64,000 nucleotides of DNA, taken from assembly GCF_022695595.1 (NCBI RefSeq), contig NZ_CP074380.1, positions 5,710,001 through 5,774,000 on the forward strand. The letters are read 5' to 3'. Under the pieces are notes generated by a model. That model did not search any database and was not told where the DNA came from. It saw only the letters and a program-made list of their open reading frames with translations. Source of the DNA: Streptomyces sp. MST-110588 (GTDB lineage: Bacteria; Actinomycetota; Actinomycetes; Streptomycetales; Streptomycetaceae). Positions 41,272 through 49,560 of the stretch are shown piece after piece. A program made the position numbers and the translations under genes. The stretch's first letter is position 1, and the number at the start of each line of letters is the position of its first letter.

Positions 41272-44220
41272 ATGACCAACCAGATCGCCAGCCTCGCCGC
41301 CCGCCTGGCCGCCGTCGAGAGACGCCTTGACAGCACCGGCCGCACGGCCCAGCTCGCGTACTCCTCCATCGAGGACGGTGCGATCAACGTCTTCGACGAC
41401 GACGGGTCCTTGCGCGCGGTCATAGGCCAGCAGCCCGACGGCACCACCGGAGTCAACGTCGTCAACGGCCCGACGCCTCCGACCCCGAGCCAGCCCACCG
41501 TCACCGCGATACCAGGTGCCGTGGGCGCCGCCTGGGAGGGAACCTTCGCTGACGCCGTCGCCGCGCCACTGGACTTCGCCCGCGTCGAGGTCCACGCGGC
41601 TAGCTTCGACAACTTCACACCCGGAGCCGCCACCCTGCGTGGCACACTCGAATCCCCGCGCGGCGGCACGCTGACCATCCCCGGCGAGCAGGCGCTGTAC
41701 GTCCGCCTGCTGACGCGCAGCTCCTCGGGCGTGGCGTCGCCTCCGTCAGTTCAGAGCGGCCCGGTCACCCCGGGGCCGGTTGTCGCCCAGGAGGTCCTGG
41801 ACGGCATCGTCGGCGAGACCGCGCTCGCCGAGGGCGCCGTGTCCCGTGCCAAGCTGCAAATCGGTGCGGTCGGCCACAACCAGCTCGCCATCGGTACAGG
41901 CAACCTGATGCCGGACCCGTCGTTCGAGGGAGCGTTCACCGAGCAGCTCGTCTCCGCGAACAGCCAGTGGACGCTTGTCGACGGCAACGGCTCGCCCAAA
42001 GCTCTGCGGGTCGACGGCACCAGCGCCACGGCCGCTTCTCCCAGTCTTCGCATCACTGAGTTGCCCGTCTCCCCGGGCAACCACTTCTTCCTCGCCTTCG
42101 ACTACCGTGTCTCCGCCGACTGGGTGGGGGACTCGGTCCGTTTCTACCTGCGCTGGCAGGATGCCGCAGGCGTGGCGCTCGGCTACGGCACTGCCATTGC
42201 GAAGCCCACCCCCGGCGCCGTGTGGGCGCGCGTGAGTCAGCAGGTGCAAGCTCCCGCCGGGACCGTGGCCGCCACGGTCTGGCTGCAAGACGTCCAGGCC
42301 ACCGCCGGCACGGCCGACTTCGACAATGCCGAGATCCGAACCGTCATCGGCGCGGGTATGGTCCTGGCCGAGTCCATCGGCACGCTGGAGCTGGCCGCAC
42401 AGTCCGTCACCGGTGAGAAGGTGGTCGCCAAATCCATCACCGCCCGCGAGGTAAAGGCTCTGTCCCTGACCGGGGACGAGATCGCCACCAACACGTTGAC
42501 CGCCCGCAACATCGCCGCGGGCTCACTTTCGGCGTCGCGGCTGGCGATCGGCACCAACGGCAATTTGGTTGGAGACGCCTCCTACGAGACCGGCGTCGTC
42601 GCAGCCGGTTTAGCTGGCCAGGACCCGGCGGTCTTCGCTGTCGAAGACGGGGGCAACAACTCCGCCAAGCGGTTGCGCATCACCGCGGCTGTTGGGGCGT
42701 ACCGGTGGGTGCAGCACGCCACGTCGCCTGTGCTGCCCGGAGACCGCTACTGGATTGCCGCCGACTACAAGACCACCGCAGATTTCGCCGGGGCCAGCGT
42801 GAAGCTGTTCCTCGGCTTTTACGACGAGGCCGGTACGCGCCTCGGCTCGGACGGAATCATCGTCTCTACCCCTGTCACCGACGGCACATGGCAGCGCATT
42901 TCCAAGGTCATCACAGTCCCGGCCGCCTCCACCCAGGTCAACGTGCGGATCGGCGTCGACGGCACCGGCAGCACGGTTACCGCTGGCAGCGCCTATTTCG
43001 ACAACCTCGAATGCCGCTCCGTTCTCTCAACCCCGGGCAGTGGCGCCCGCGCCGAACTCTCCCCGGAGGGACTGCGTCTTTATGACGAATCCGGGGGCGA
43101 GGCAGTCTCGCTGACCACCGGCACACCGAACTACGTGACGCTGACCAACGACGGCATCGCGGTCGCCACCATCGACCAGGACGGCAATACCGGTGTCGCT
43201 GATCTGGCCGTAGCTGGCAATTTCACCGTCGGTGGCGATCCGTTCGAAACTTATTTGGCGGGCTTCGCTCGCGGCCTGGTCGCTGTCGATTACCAGGCAA
43301 GGGCCGTCACGGCAGGGAATACCGAATACGGATTCGTCGAGTTATCCTTCGACGCCGACACCAGCCGCATGTACCGCGTTGTCTTGGACTGCTACGCCGA
43401 CCCTTCTGTGGCCGGTGGCGAACTGGTTGTTGCCCTTCGGGATGGTGGCGCGAAGACACCGTCGATCTCCTCACCTCAGATTCAGTCTGTGATCTACCCC
43501 CTGGCCACAGCCGGATATCAACGAATCCGGCTGGAGTCCATCCGCTCCGGCGCGGTGTTGGGGGAGGGCCTGCACCGTTTGCTGACCACCTTCCGTTGCC
43601 AGGGCGGCCCTACCGGTCAGACCGTGCGCCTGTTCGGCGGTACCACCTACCAGGGCGTGATATACGTCGAAGACGTGGGGCCGTACATCCCGGAGACCGG
43701 GGTGTACAACGTGGGCGGCGGGACAACGTCCCCGCCGAAGAAGACCTACACCAAGACCTACGCGGCCTCCTGGTCTGGCAGCTATGCCAATCGCGGTGCC
43801 TACAACTCCTACCACGGAAACCAGTGCCTCCAGGGATATTACAGCTCCAACAACGGCATGCAGGCGAGCCTTGTTGGATTTCCCGCATCGCTCGGCACCG
43901 ACCTGTCAGGTGCTGTCATTCAAAAGGCGGAGGTTTACCTCTACTTCGATCACTGGTATTACAACCGCGGTGGAAAGGCTGTCATCAAGGCGCACAAGTT
44001 CACATCGCGGCCGTCAATCTTCGGCTCCGATAGTGAATCTCAGACAATCAGTTGGGGGAAGAATGTCGGCAAGTGGGTGGACATCACCGCTGTATTTGAC
44101 AGTACGAGCTGGCGCGGGATCGCGCTGGACCCGAACAACTCGGACCCGAACTACTATGGGCGCGCTCAAGGAGCCGGGCAGAGTCATCCCCCTCAGCTCC
44201 GCGTGACCTACACGAAGTAG
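41272..44220 (+). CDS. Large tail fibre / receptor-binding protein
   Basis: 982 residues. N-terminal coiled coil (SLAARLAAVERRLDSTGRT) for attachment, then two related carbohydrate-binding-like modules, one opening NLMPDPSFEGAF near 210, the other NLVGDASYETGVV near 427, separated by a helical TLELAAQSVTGEKVVAKSIT stretch typical of phage fibres. A C-terminal module from about 810 (YTKTYAASWSGSYANRGAYN) is beta-rich and coded by less G+C-rich DNA, as if exchanged. It most likely contacts the cell-surface receptor. Confidence 0.8.
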   Translation: MTNQIASLAARLAAVERRLDSTGRTAQLAYSSIEDGAINVFDDDGSLRAVIGQQPDGTTGVNVVNGPTPPTPSQPTVTAIPGAVGAAWEGTFADAVAAPLDFARVEVHAASFDNFTPGAATLRGTLESPRGGTLTIPGEQALYVRLLTRSSSGVASPPSVQSGPVTPGPVVAQEVLDGIVGETALAEGAVSRAKLQIGAVGHNQLAIGTGNLMPDPSFEGAFTEQLVSANSQWTLVDGNGSPKALRVDGTSATAASPSLRITELPVSPGNHFFLAFDYRVSADWVGDSVRFYLRWQDAAGVALGYGTAIAKPTPGAVWARVSQQVQAPAGTVAATVWLQDVQATAGTADFDNAEIRTVIGAGMVLAESIGTLELAAQSVTGEKVVAKSITAREVKALSLTGDEIATNTLTARNIAAGSLSASRLAIGTNGNLVGDASYETGVVAAGLAGQDPAVFAVEDGGNNSAKRLRITAAVGAYRWVQHATSPVLPGDRYWIAADYKTTADFAGASVKLFLGFYDEAGTRLGSDGIIVSTPVTDGTWQRISKVITVPAASTQVNVRIGVDGTGSTVTAGSAYFDNLECRSVLSTPGSGARAELSPEGLRLYDESGGEAVSLTTGTPNYVTLTNDGIAVATIDQDGNTGVADLAVAGNFTVGGDPFETYLAGFARGLVAVDYQARAVTAGNTEYGFVELSFDADTSRMYRVVLDCYADPSVAGGELVVALRDGGAKTPSISSPQIQSVIYPLATAGYQRIRLESIRSGAVLGEGLHRLLTTFRCQGGPTGQTVRLFGGTTYQGVIYVEDVGPYIPETGVYNVGGGTTSPPKKTYTKTYAASWSGSYANRGAYNSYHGNQCLQGYYSSNNGMQASLVGFPASLGTDLSGAVIQKAEVYLYFDHWYYNRGGKAVIKAHKFTSRPSIFGSDSESQTISWGKNVGKWVDITAVFDSTSWRGIALDPNNSDPNYYGRAQGAGQSHPPQLRVTYTK

Positions 44221-44309
44221 GGGGCGTGCCTTCCAGTTCTGCTGGCATCCCGCGCGGCCGTATGATCAAGGATGTGGCGCGGGGCCACCGATCGCCGAAG
44301 GAGCACGCG

Positions 44310-44669
44310 GTGAGCATCCCGCCGCCGGGCGCGGAACCCACGCTGTGGGAACTGCACCGCGCCGTCGTCCAGTTGCGCGAGGACCAGCGCGACGATCTCG
44401 CACAGCTCCGTGACGATCTGCGCAGCGACATCGCTGCTCTGGCGAACCGTCTCAACCAGGTGGTCACCGTGGACGTCTACCGTGCCGACCAGCGTAACCT
44501 CACTCTGCGTATCGACACCCTTGAACGGGAGCTGGAGACCGTGAGGGCCGAGCGGGACCAGGACCGCGAGCAGGCGAGCACCAACCGGCGTCTGATTATT
44601 TCCGCGTTCATCGCGCCAGTGCTCCTGACGGTGCTGCAACTGCTGCTCGCTGCACGCGGCAGCCCGTAA
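44310..44669 (+). CDS. Coiled-coil protein with C-terminal membrane helix, lysis cassette
   Basis: 119 residues from GTG 44310 (GAAGGAG seven bases before); the longer frame from 44226 overlaps a TATGAT box. Coiled coil (AQLRDDLRSDIAALANRLNQ; TLERELETVRAERDQDREQ) followed by one membrane helix (IISAFIAPVLLTVLQLLLAA). The build recalls XhlA-type proteins that help holins. It stands directly before the endolysin. Confidence 0.65.
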   Translation: MSIPPPGAEPTLWELHRAVVQLREDQRDDLAQLRDDLRSDIAALANRLNQVVTVDVYRADQRNLTLRIDTLERELETVRAERDQDREQASTNRRLIISAFIAPVLLTVLQLLLAARGSP

Positions 44670-44728
44670 CGAAACGAACAACGTCAATCTAGATCGCCAT
44701 GGCGCGGGGGAGAAGCAGGACGCGCCTC

Positions 44729-45577
44729 ATGCCCGATCTCTGGCTGCCCGGAGCGGAACGGCACCCGCTCAGTGACACGGCACCCACCGACACCAAGTAC
44801 GCCCCGCGCGTGATCTGGCACATCACCTGGGACAAGAACGGCACGGCGTCCAAGCCCGCCGACCTCGTTCCCTTCGACCAGCTCGTCCGGTACTTCACGG
44901 GCGGGGGTAGCGGGGCCGCTCCGCACCTCCTGTGGGACCCGTTCACCGGACGCACCGCGCAGTTCTACCCGGCCAACAGCCGTTCCAAGTCGGTCGTCGA
45001 CGCCGCCGGCGGCACGCGGACGAACCGCACGGGGAAGGTGTGCCTACAGGTCGAGACACTGTTCTTCCCCTACTGCCGAGTGGGCGGAAAGACGTACGCG
45101 ACCGTCCGGGACACCCCGGCCAAGGGTCTCGACAAGATCCTGACCTGGGCCCGGAGCTGGGGAGTCCCCGACGCCTGGCCGATGGGCACGCCCACCTGGA
45201 GCGCGGCCCGCAGCGAGCACACGTGGGAGACGAAAGGTGGGCACTACGGCCATGGCCAGGTGCCCGAGAACCAGCACACCGACCCGGGACCGATGCCGAA
45301 GTGGCCCACCGGGGGGAGCCCGGCGCCCAAGCCAGACCTGCCGCCGTTCCCCGGCCGTAGCGCCTTCGGCCCCGGCAAGTCGAACGCCTCGATCCTCCTC
45401 CTGGGCCAGCAGCTCGTCCGGCGTGGTTTCGGCAAGCACTACCGCGTGGGCCCGACCCGCGACTGGGGTGAGGCAGACCGCCTGAACGTCAGGGACTTCC
45501 AGCTCGCGCAGAAGTGGAGCGGTTCCGACGCCGACGGCTTCCCCGGCCCCCAGACCTGGGCCCGCCTCTTCGGCTGA
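44729..45577 (+). CDS. Endolysin: N-acetylmuramoyl-L-alanine amidase with peptidoglycan-binding domain
   Basis: 282 residues from ATG 44729. Residues 1-190 form an amidase_2/PGRP fold: VIWHITWDKNG with the first zinc histidine, a core around GAAPHLLWDPFTGRTAQFYP, and GGHYGHGQVPENQHTDPG with the last ligands. Residues 215-282 form a PG_binding_1 domain (ILLLGQQLVRRGF; LNVRDFQLAQKWSGSDADGF; GPQTWARLF). No signal peptide, so a holin must release it. An upstream in-frame ATG at 44699 lacks a ribosome site. Confidence 0.9.
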   Translation: MPDLWLPGAERHPLSDTAPTDTKYAPRVIWHITWDKNGTASKPADLVPFDQLVRYFTGGGSGAAPHLLWDPFTGRTAQFYPANSRSKSVVDAAGGTRTNRTGKVCLQVETLFFPYCRVGGKTYATVRDTPAKGLDKILTWARSWGVPDAWPMGTPTWSAARSEHTWETKGGHYGHGQVPENQHTDPGPMPKWPTGGSPAPKPDLPPFPGRSAFGPGKSNASILLLGQQLVRRGFGKHYRVGPTRDWGEADRLNVRDFQLAQKWSGSDADGFPGPQTWARLFG

Positions 45578-45606
45578 CCCCTCGACATCATCAAGGAGCG
45601 CAACCC

Positions 45607-45861
45607 ATGAACCTGTACGCATCCCTTCTGCGCACCGGGGTGCCGACCGCGGTCGGCTGGCTCGTCGCAGTAGCCCTGAGACACGGCCTCGACCTGGACG
45701 CGAACGCGGTATCCGGTGTCCTCACTCCCACGGTGATCTTCGTTTACTACGGAGTCTTCCGTTTCGCCGAGAAGCACCTGTCGCCCCGCTTCGGCTGGCT
45801 GCTGGGCTACGCCCGGCCGCCGAAGTACGAGGACCCGCAGCTCTCGCTGCCGAGGACCTGA
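45607..45861 (+). CDS. Putative holin
   Basis: 84 residues, ATG 45607 after AAGGAG. Two hydrophobic segments (VPTAVGWLVAVAL; VLTPTVIFVYYGVF) with a polar turn, and a charged C-terminus. Size, topology and place right after the endolysin fit a holin, which makes membrane holes at the end of infection. It is the last late gene. Confidence 0.75.
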   Translation: MNLYASLLRTGVPTAVGWLVAVALRHGLDLDANAVSGVLTPTVIFVYYGVFRFAEKHLSPRFGWLLGYARPPKYEDPQLSLPRT

Positions 45862-45904
45862 CCGGATCGGCGTGACGCCGAGCGCGACTCGAGTAAGCAA
45901 GGAA

Positions 45905-45938
45905 GAAGGCCCCCGTCTCGCCTGTGACGGGGGCCTTC
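45905..45938 (+). terminator. Terminator of the late operon
   Basis: GAAGGCCCCCGTC (45905-45917) and its exact complement (45926-45938) form a 13-bp stem with an 8-base loop. It separates late from early genes. Confidence 0.9.
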
Positions 45939-45951
45939 GACCTCTTGGAAG
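45939..45951 (+). promoter_or_regulatory. Start-associated element, stray copy
   Basis: GACCTCTTGGAAG directly follows the late terminator, but no start codon with an open frame follows closely. It may be the remnant of a lost early gene. Confidence 0.5.
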
Positions 45952-45981
45952 CCTCCACACTACCCGGGTTTCGGGGGACAC

Positions 45982-46010
45982 GGACTCCACCCTCTCGCAC
46001 TGGTTACAAT
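45982..46010 (+). promoter_or_regulatory. Promoter of the HTH-repeat gene
   Basis: GGACTC (45982-45987), 17 bases, TACAAT (46005-46010), then 35 bases to GTG 46046. This promoter lacks the TGCATA extension of the early family, so the gene may be controlled separately. Confidence 0.5.
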
Positions 46011-46045
46011 TTATATGCAGACGTACCGCGAGGGAAGGCGATGGC

Positions 46046-46633
46046 GTGCCAGAGGATCAGAGGTCATCGGCGAGGAAGCCGTACCTGGCCGGCGGGGCGG
46101 AGTTCGCCGCGCTCTATGGCGTGAAGCGGCTCCAGGTGAGTCAGTGGATCAGTCGTGACCACACGCTGGACTACCGGTACGCCAAGATCATCAGTGGCTC
46201 GCCCTACTGGCTTCTCCAGTTCGTGAAGGGTTTTGGGCAGACCACTCCGCGTACGAAGTACATCAACGAGGTCGAGCTTGCGCGGCTGGTCAGGGAGCAG
46301 GACCCGGGGTACTGGGTCGGCGAGGTCGACCAACTTCCTCCTCTCGTGGGACAAGCCGAGCTGGTGGCGCTGTTCCAGTTGCCCTCCCGCGCTCTGCTGA
46401 GGAAGGCGGTCAGCACGGGCCGCTTCCGTCCTGCCGACTACACCCTTTCCGGCTCACCGATCTGGCTCCTGGAGCCGCTCATGGAAGATGTTCCCGCGCT
46501 CCAGGCCGGGGCCCGCGGTGTGGACTGGGCGGTCGACGAACGCGTCCTGGCCGCGCTGCGCGACGGTACGTATAACGGTCCCGGCGCCAGGATCGTGCCG
46601 CGAGGCAAGGCGGCCCGCCAGACCCCCAACTAG
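46046..46633 (+). CDS. Protein with two repeated helix-turn-helix-like modules
   Basis: 195 residues from GTG 46046, eight bases after AGGGAAGG; the longer frame from 45872 crosses the terminator. Two modules share a pattern: AEFAALYGVKRLQVSQWI with SGSPYWLLQFV, and AELVALFQLPSRALLRKAV with SGSPIWLLEPL. Each looks like an excisionase/MerR-type winged helix followed by a SGSPxWLL strand. A DNA-binding protein is likely, either an early regulator or an architectural factor. It is the first gene after the late terminator. Confidence 0.65.
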   Translation: MPEDQRSSARKPYLAGGAEFAALYGVKRLQVSQWISRDHTLDYRYAKIISGSPYWLLQFVKGFGQTTPRTKYINEVELARLVREQDPGYWVGEVDQLPPLVGQAELVALFQLPSRALLRKAVSTGRFRPADYTLSGSPIWLLEPLMEDVPALQAGARGVDWAVDERVLAALRDGTYNGPGARIVPRGKAARQTPN

Positions 46634-46656
46634 CCTGCAAGGAAGGTGACTTGTTC

Positions 46657-46685
46657 TTGACCTCACTCCTGGTTGCATATAGAAT
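46657..46685 (+). promoter_or_regulatory. Early-type promoter (TGCATATAGAAT family), copy 2
   Basis: TTGACC (46657-46662), 17 bases, TAGAAT (46680-46685) with TGCATA before it: the best match in the family. It is followed within about 120 bases by a second-family promoter. Confidence 0.8.
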
Positions 46686-46778
46686 AGAAGCGTGCCCAGC
46701 AGGGGTGCGTTTCATTCAGTGGAGGGTCGAGTGTCTTGTTCGAGAGGGCCGCCGAGTGTGGGCTACTGGTGTTGCTGA

Positions 46779-46825
46779 TCGACATTTCTCCTGCCTGGAG
46801 ATAGATTCCAACACTCCATAGTGTT
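46779..46825 (+). promoter_or_regulatory. Second-family promoter with inverted repeat
   Basis: TCGACA (46779-46784), 17 bases, TAGATT (46802-46807), within GAGATAGATTCCAACACT. Just downstream AACACT (46810-46815) and AGTGTT (46820-46825) form a perfect inverted repeat over the expected start site, a likely operator. Confidence 0.6.
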
Positions 46826-46850
46826 CGTGCTACCTCTGAGGGGGAGAGTC

Positions 46851-47195
46851 TTGCTGATCGAACAGCCGCCGTTGTTCGGGACCATCCAGCCCGTTCGCCA
46901 CCCCGCCGACGCCGGCAACCTGACCATCCAGCAGCGGTTCGAGGCATTCCACGCGCTCAACCCCTGGGTCATCGGGGCGCTGGCCCGGATGACCGCCGAC
47001 TGCGCGGAGAAGGGGCTCGGCCGCATCGGCATCGGGATGCTCTTCGAGCTCCTGCGCTACCAGTACGGAGCGGCCACCCGAGGCGACGAGTTCGCGCTGA
47101 ACAACGACTACCGCTCCCGGTACGTCCGGCTCCTGCTGGCCGAGCACCCGGAGTGGTCCCCGCTATTCAAGGTCCGAGCCCTGCGTACGGACTGA
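46851..47195 (+). CDS. Conserved actinophage hypothetical protein
   Basis: 114 residues from TTG 46851, preceded by GAGGGGGAGAG; GTG 46821 upstream has no ribosome site and lies in the operator. Helical, with TIQQRFEAFHALNPWVIGAL, LGRIGIGMLFELLRYQYG and TRGDEFALNNDYRSRYVRLL, a pattern I associate with a family common in actinobacterial phages. It precedes the Sak4-like gene. Function unknown; perhaps linked to replication. Confidence 0.65.
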   Translation: MLIEQPPLFGTIQPVRHPADAGNLTIQQRFEAFHALNPWVIGALARMTADCAEKGLGRIGIGMLFELLRYQYGAATRGDEFALNNDYRSRYVRLLLAEHPEWSPLFKVRALRTD

Positions 47196-47199
47196 CCAC

Positions 47200-47211
47200 G
47201 ACCTCTTGGAG
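47200..47211 (+). promoter_or_regulatory. Start-associated element, copy 3
   Basis: GACCTCTTGGAG, an exact copy, seven bases before GTG 47219. Confidence 0.75.
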
Positions 47212-47218
47212 CCAGATC

Positions 47219-48310
47219 GTGAACGCACCAGCGGGCGCCGCCAAGCCGCCTGCCATCAAACTCAAGACCCGCAAGCCGACCGGCGTCGTGCCATGGCCGC
47301 TGATCCTCATCGAGGGGGAGGAGGGCGCGGGCAAGACCTACTCGGCCGCCCAGTTCTCCGCCTCTGAGCGCATCGGCCAGACGTACTGGATTGACCTCGA
47401 TGAGGGATCGGCCGACGAGTACGCGGCGATCCAGGGCGCAAACTACCTGATCATCGAGCACGACGGCACCTACCGGGACATCCTTGAGCAGGTCGAGGCC
47501 GTGCACGCCGAGGCCCGGCGTGCCGCAACGGCAGGAGAGCCGCCGGTCGTCCTGACTATCGACTCGGGCTCGGCCCTGTGGCGGATGCTGTCCAACTGGA
47601 CGTACGAGCGGGGCCGCAGGACGCGCAAGAACCGCAAGCTGCTCCAGGAGGACCCCGACGCCGCCTACGACATCGGCCGGAACCTGTGGAACGACGCGTT
47701 GGAGCGGTGGAACAGGATCATCTACCTGCTGCGTACCCTCCCCGGCATCGCCATCGTCCTTGCCCGCGGCAAGCAGGTCAGCGCCACGGATGACAACGGC
47801 CAGCCGATCCAGAACCAGACGGAGTGGAAGGTCTCGGCTCAAAAGGATCTGGGCTTCGACTCAACCTGTTGGGTCCGGATGAAGCGTGATGCCGACCCTC
47901 AGATCATCAAGGTTCGGTCCCTGCGCATGCGCGTGGAGCAGAGAAAGCCCTTGACGCTGCGGGACTTCAGCATCGAGGACCTGGTCTTCAACAGGCTCGG
48001 CTGCTCCATCGAATCCCAGCCGCGCGTGATGCCCGCGCTCGCCGGTGACCTTGTGCAGCCGTGGCTGACTCGCATCGCCGAGTTGAAGGACAAGGAAGCC
48101 CTCGGCGCGCTGTGGCGCTCTGTCCCCGACCCGGCCAACCGCCTCAGCCGGGACGAGATCGCCACTGTCCGGGCCGCCGCCGAGCAGAGGGCAGCCGAGC
48201 TGGACAACCCGCGCTCGGAGATGGGCGAGGGCCCACTGACCGACGCCGACAAGCTCCGCGCCGCCGCCAAGCGGAAGGCCGCCGAGCAGGACCAGGACGC
48301 CGAGCAGTGA
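47219..48310 (+). CDS. AAA/RecA-like ATPase (Sak4-type recombinase candidate)
   Basis: 363 residues from GTG 47219. Walker A GEEGAGKTYSAAQF at about 33-46, Walker B VVLTIDSGSALW at about 110, and a later RMKRDADPQIIKVRSL segment, the layout of phage Sak4-like single-strand annealing ATPases (AAA_24 family). The C-terminus is charged and Lys/Ala-rich (AAAKRKAAEQDQDAEQ). It is followed by a Cas4-like nuclease, so the two probably form the phage recombination pair. Confidence 0.8.
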   Translation: MNAPAGAAKPPAIKLKTRKPTGVVPWPLILIEGEEGAGKTYSAAQFSASERIGQTYWIDLDEGSADEYAAIQGANYLIIEHDGTYRDILEQVEAVHAEARRAATAGEPPVVLTIDSGSALWRMLSNWTYERGRRTRKNRKLLQEDPDAAYDIGRNLWNDALERWNRIIYLLRTLPGIAIVLARGKQVSATDDNGQPIQNQTEWKVSAQKDLGFDSTCWVRMKRDADPQIIKVRSLRMRVEQRKPLTLRDFSIEDLVFNRLGCSIESQPRVMPALAGDLVQPWLTRIAELKDKEALGALWRSVPDPANRLSRDEIATVRAAAEQRAAELDNPRSEMGEGPLTDADKLRAAAKRKAAEQDQDAEQ

Positions 48311-48323
48311 CCGGCCCGCACGC

Positions 48324-48334
48324 ACCTCTTGGAG
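48324..48334 (+). promoter_or_regulatory. Start-associated element, copy 4
   Basis: ACCTCTTGGAG (first G missing) seven bases before ATG 48342. Confidence 0.7.
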
Positions 48335-48341
48335 AACTCCC

Positions 48342-49472
48342 ATGTCCGTAGCCACCGTCGTTGACGGCGTCGCCCCTTCCATCTGGGACGCCGCCCACTA
48401 CGTCGACGCCCGCAGCCCCCGTTCCCGACAGACCCAGCTCGGGGCATCCGACACCGTGTGTGGCCGACGCGCCGCCTACATCCTGCACGGCGTCACCCCG
48501 ACCGACCACGCCGATAAGCGCGCGGCGATCCTCGGCACGTTCATCCACTACGGTCTGCTGGAGTCGGCGCGCACGGAGTACGGATGGCTGGTTGAGCGCA
48601 GCGTCCAGGATGACCTGATTCGAGGGCACGTCGACGTCGTCCAACTCGACGCGGCGACCGCCGCCCGCCTGCCCGCTCGGCACAGACCGGCGATACCTGC
48701 TGACGTGCTCACCGTGGAGGACGTGAAGACGAAGTCCACGTACATGTGGGACCGCATTCTCCGGTACGGGGCTACGGCGGCCGAGCTGCGCCAGGTCCAC
48801 CTGTACGCGGGTGTACTGCACGAGGTCGGGTTCGAAGACGTACCGGGCCAGCGGTACCTGTCACGGCTGGGCCCGTTGGACATCGGCCGCATCCGCTTCC
48901 GCTTCATCAACCGCGACAGCGGCGCGGAGCACACCCAGGAGATCGACTTCGACCCCCAGCGGGCCGCCGAGGCCCAGTGGTGGGTGGAGCGCGTGCGCGA
49001 GGCCAGGGACCCCGAAGAGATGCCGCGTGACTTCAACGGACCGGGTCTCGACGCCATCTGCGACTACTGCCCGTTTCGCTCCGTGTGCTGGCCGGGGGCG
49101 GCTCCGGGCGTCCCGGAGCAGACGGTGCTCATCCACAATGATGCCGACCGCGAACAGGCGCTCATCGACTACGTGAAGGGGCATGAACTCGCAAGCGAGG
49201 GCAACCGGATCAAGACGTTCGCGCGCAAGAAGCTGGACCAGTCCCCGGCTGGGATCTATGGGCCCAACAAGCTCTCCTGGCGCGGTGGGAACGACGAGGA
49301 GAAGGACGACGTGGAGGCGATGGTCGACCTCCATGAGGTCGCCGGCATCCCCGTGCCGATGAAGCCGGACGTGGATCGCATGGTGAAGAACCTCAAGGCG
49401 GCCGGGCTGCCCATCCCGCGGCGGAAGACCGGGAAGAAGACGGCTCCGGTCATCAACGTCGCGCCGGCCTGA
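48342..49472 (+). CDS. Cas4/RecB-like PD-(D/E)XK nuclease with Fe-S cysteines
   Basis: 376 residues. First cysteine in DTVCGRR at about 38, GTFIHYGLLE, metal Asp in GHVDVV at about 94, VEDVKTK at about 124 (E-x-K type), and the C-terminal trio CDYCPFRSVC at about 239-248. The four cysteines fit the 4Fe-4S cluster of Cas4/AddB-type nucleases. It would resect DNA ends for annealing by the Sak4-like partner. The last 110 residues are an added domain of unknown role. Confidence 0.85.
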   Translation: MSVATVVDGVAPSIWDAAHYVDARSPRSRQTQLGASDTVCGRRAAYILHGVTPTDHADKRAAILGTFIHYGLLESARTEYGWLVERSVQDDLIRGHVDVVQLDAATAARLPARHRPAIPADVLTVEDVKTKSTYMWDRILRYGATAAELRQVHLYAGVLHEVGFEDVPGQRYLSRLGPLDIGRIRFRFINRDSGAEHTQEIDFDPQRAAEAQWWVERVREARDPEEMPRDFNGPGLDAICDYCPFRSVCWPGAAPGVPEQTVLIHNDADREQALIDYVKGHELASEGNRIKTFARKKLDQSPAGIYGPNKLSWRGGNDEEKDDVEAMVDLHEVAGIPVPMKPDVDRMVKNLKAAGLPIPRRKTGKKTAPVINVAPA

Positions 49473-49493
49473 CCCGAAACCCCTACCCCTCCA

Positions 49494-49519
49494 GCCCCGC
49501 CCGTGACAACGGGCGGGGC
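49494..49519 (+). terminator. GC-rich intergenic hairpin
   Basis: GCCCCGCCCGT (49494-49504) and its complement (49509-49519), 11 perfect pairs with a 4-base loop, between the Cas4-like and initiator genes. Confidence 0.7.
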
Positions 49520-49560
49520 GCCCCGCCCTGCCGCCATGCCTGTACCGCCCAAGGGGAATC

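Noticed and set aside
44699..44728. Longer start for the endolysin
   Set aside because: No ribosome site before ATG 44699 and the added residues (ARGRSRTRL) are not part of the amidase fold.
45872..46045. Longer start of the HTH-repeat gene
   Set aside because: The extra part is antisense-like sequence across the late terminator and promoter; GTG 46046 has a good ribosome site.
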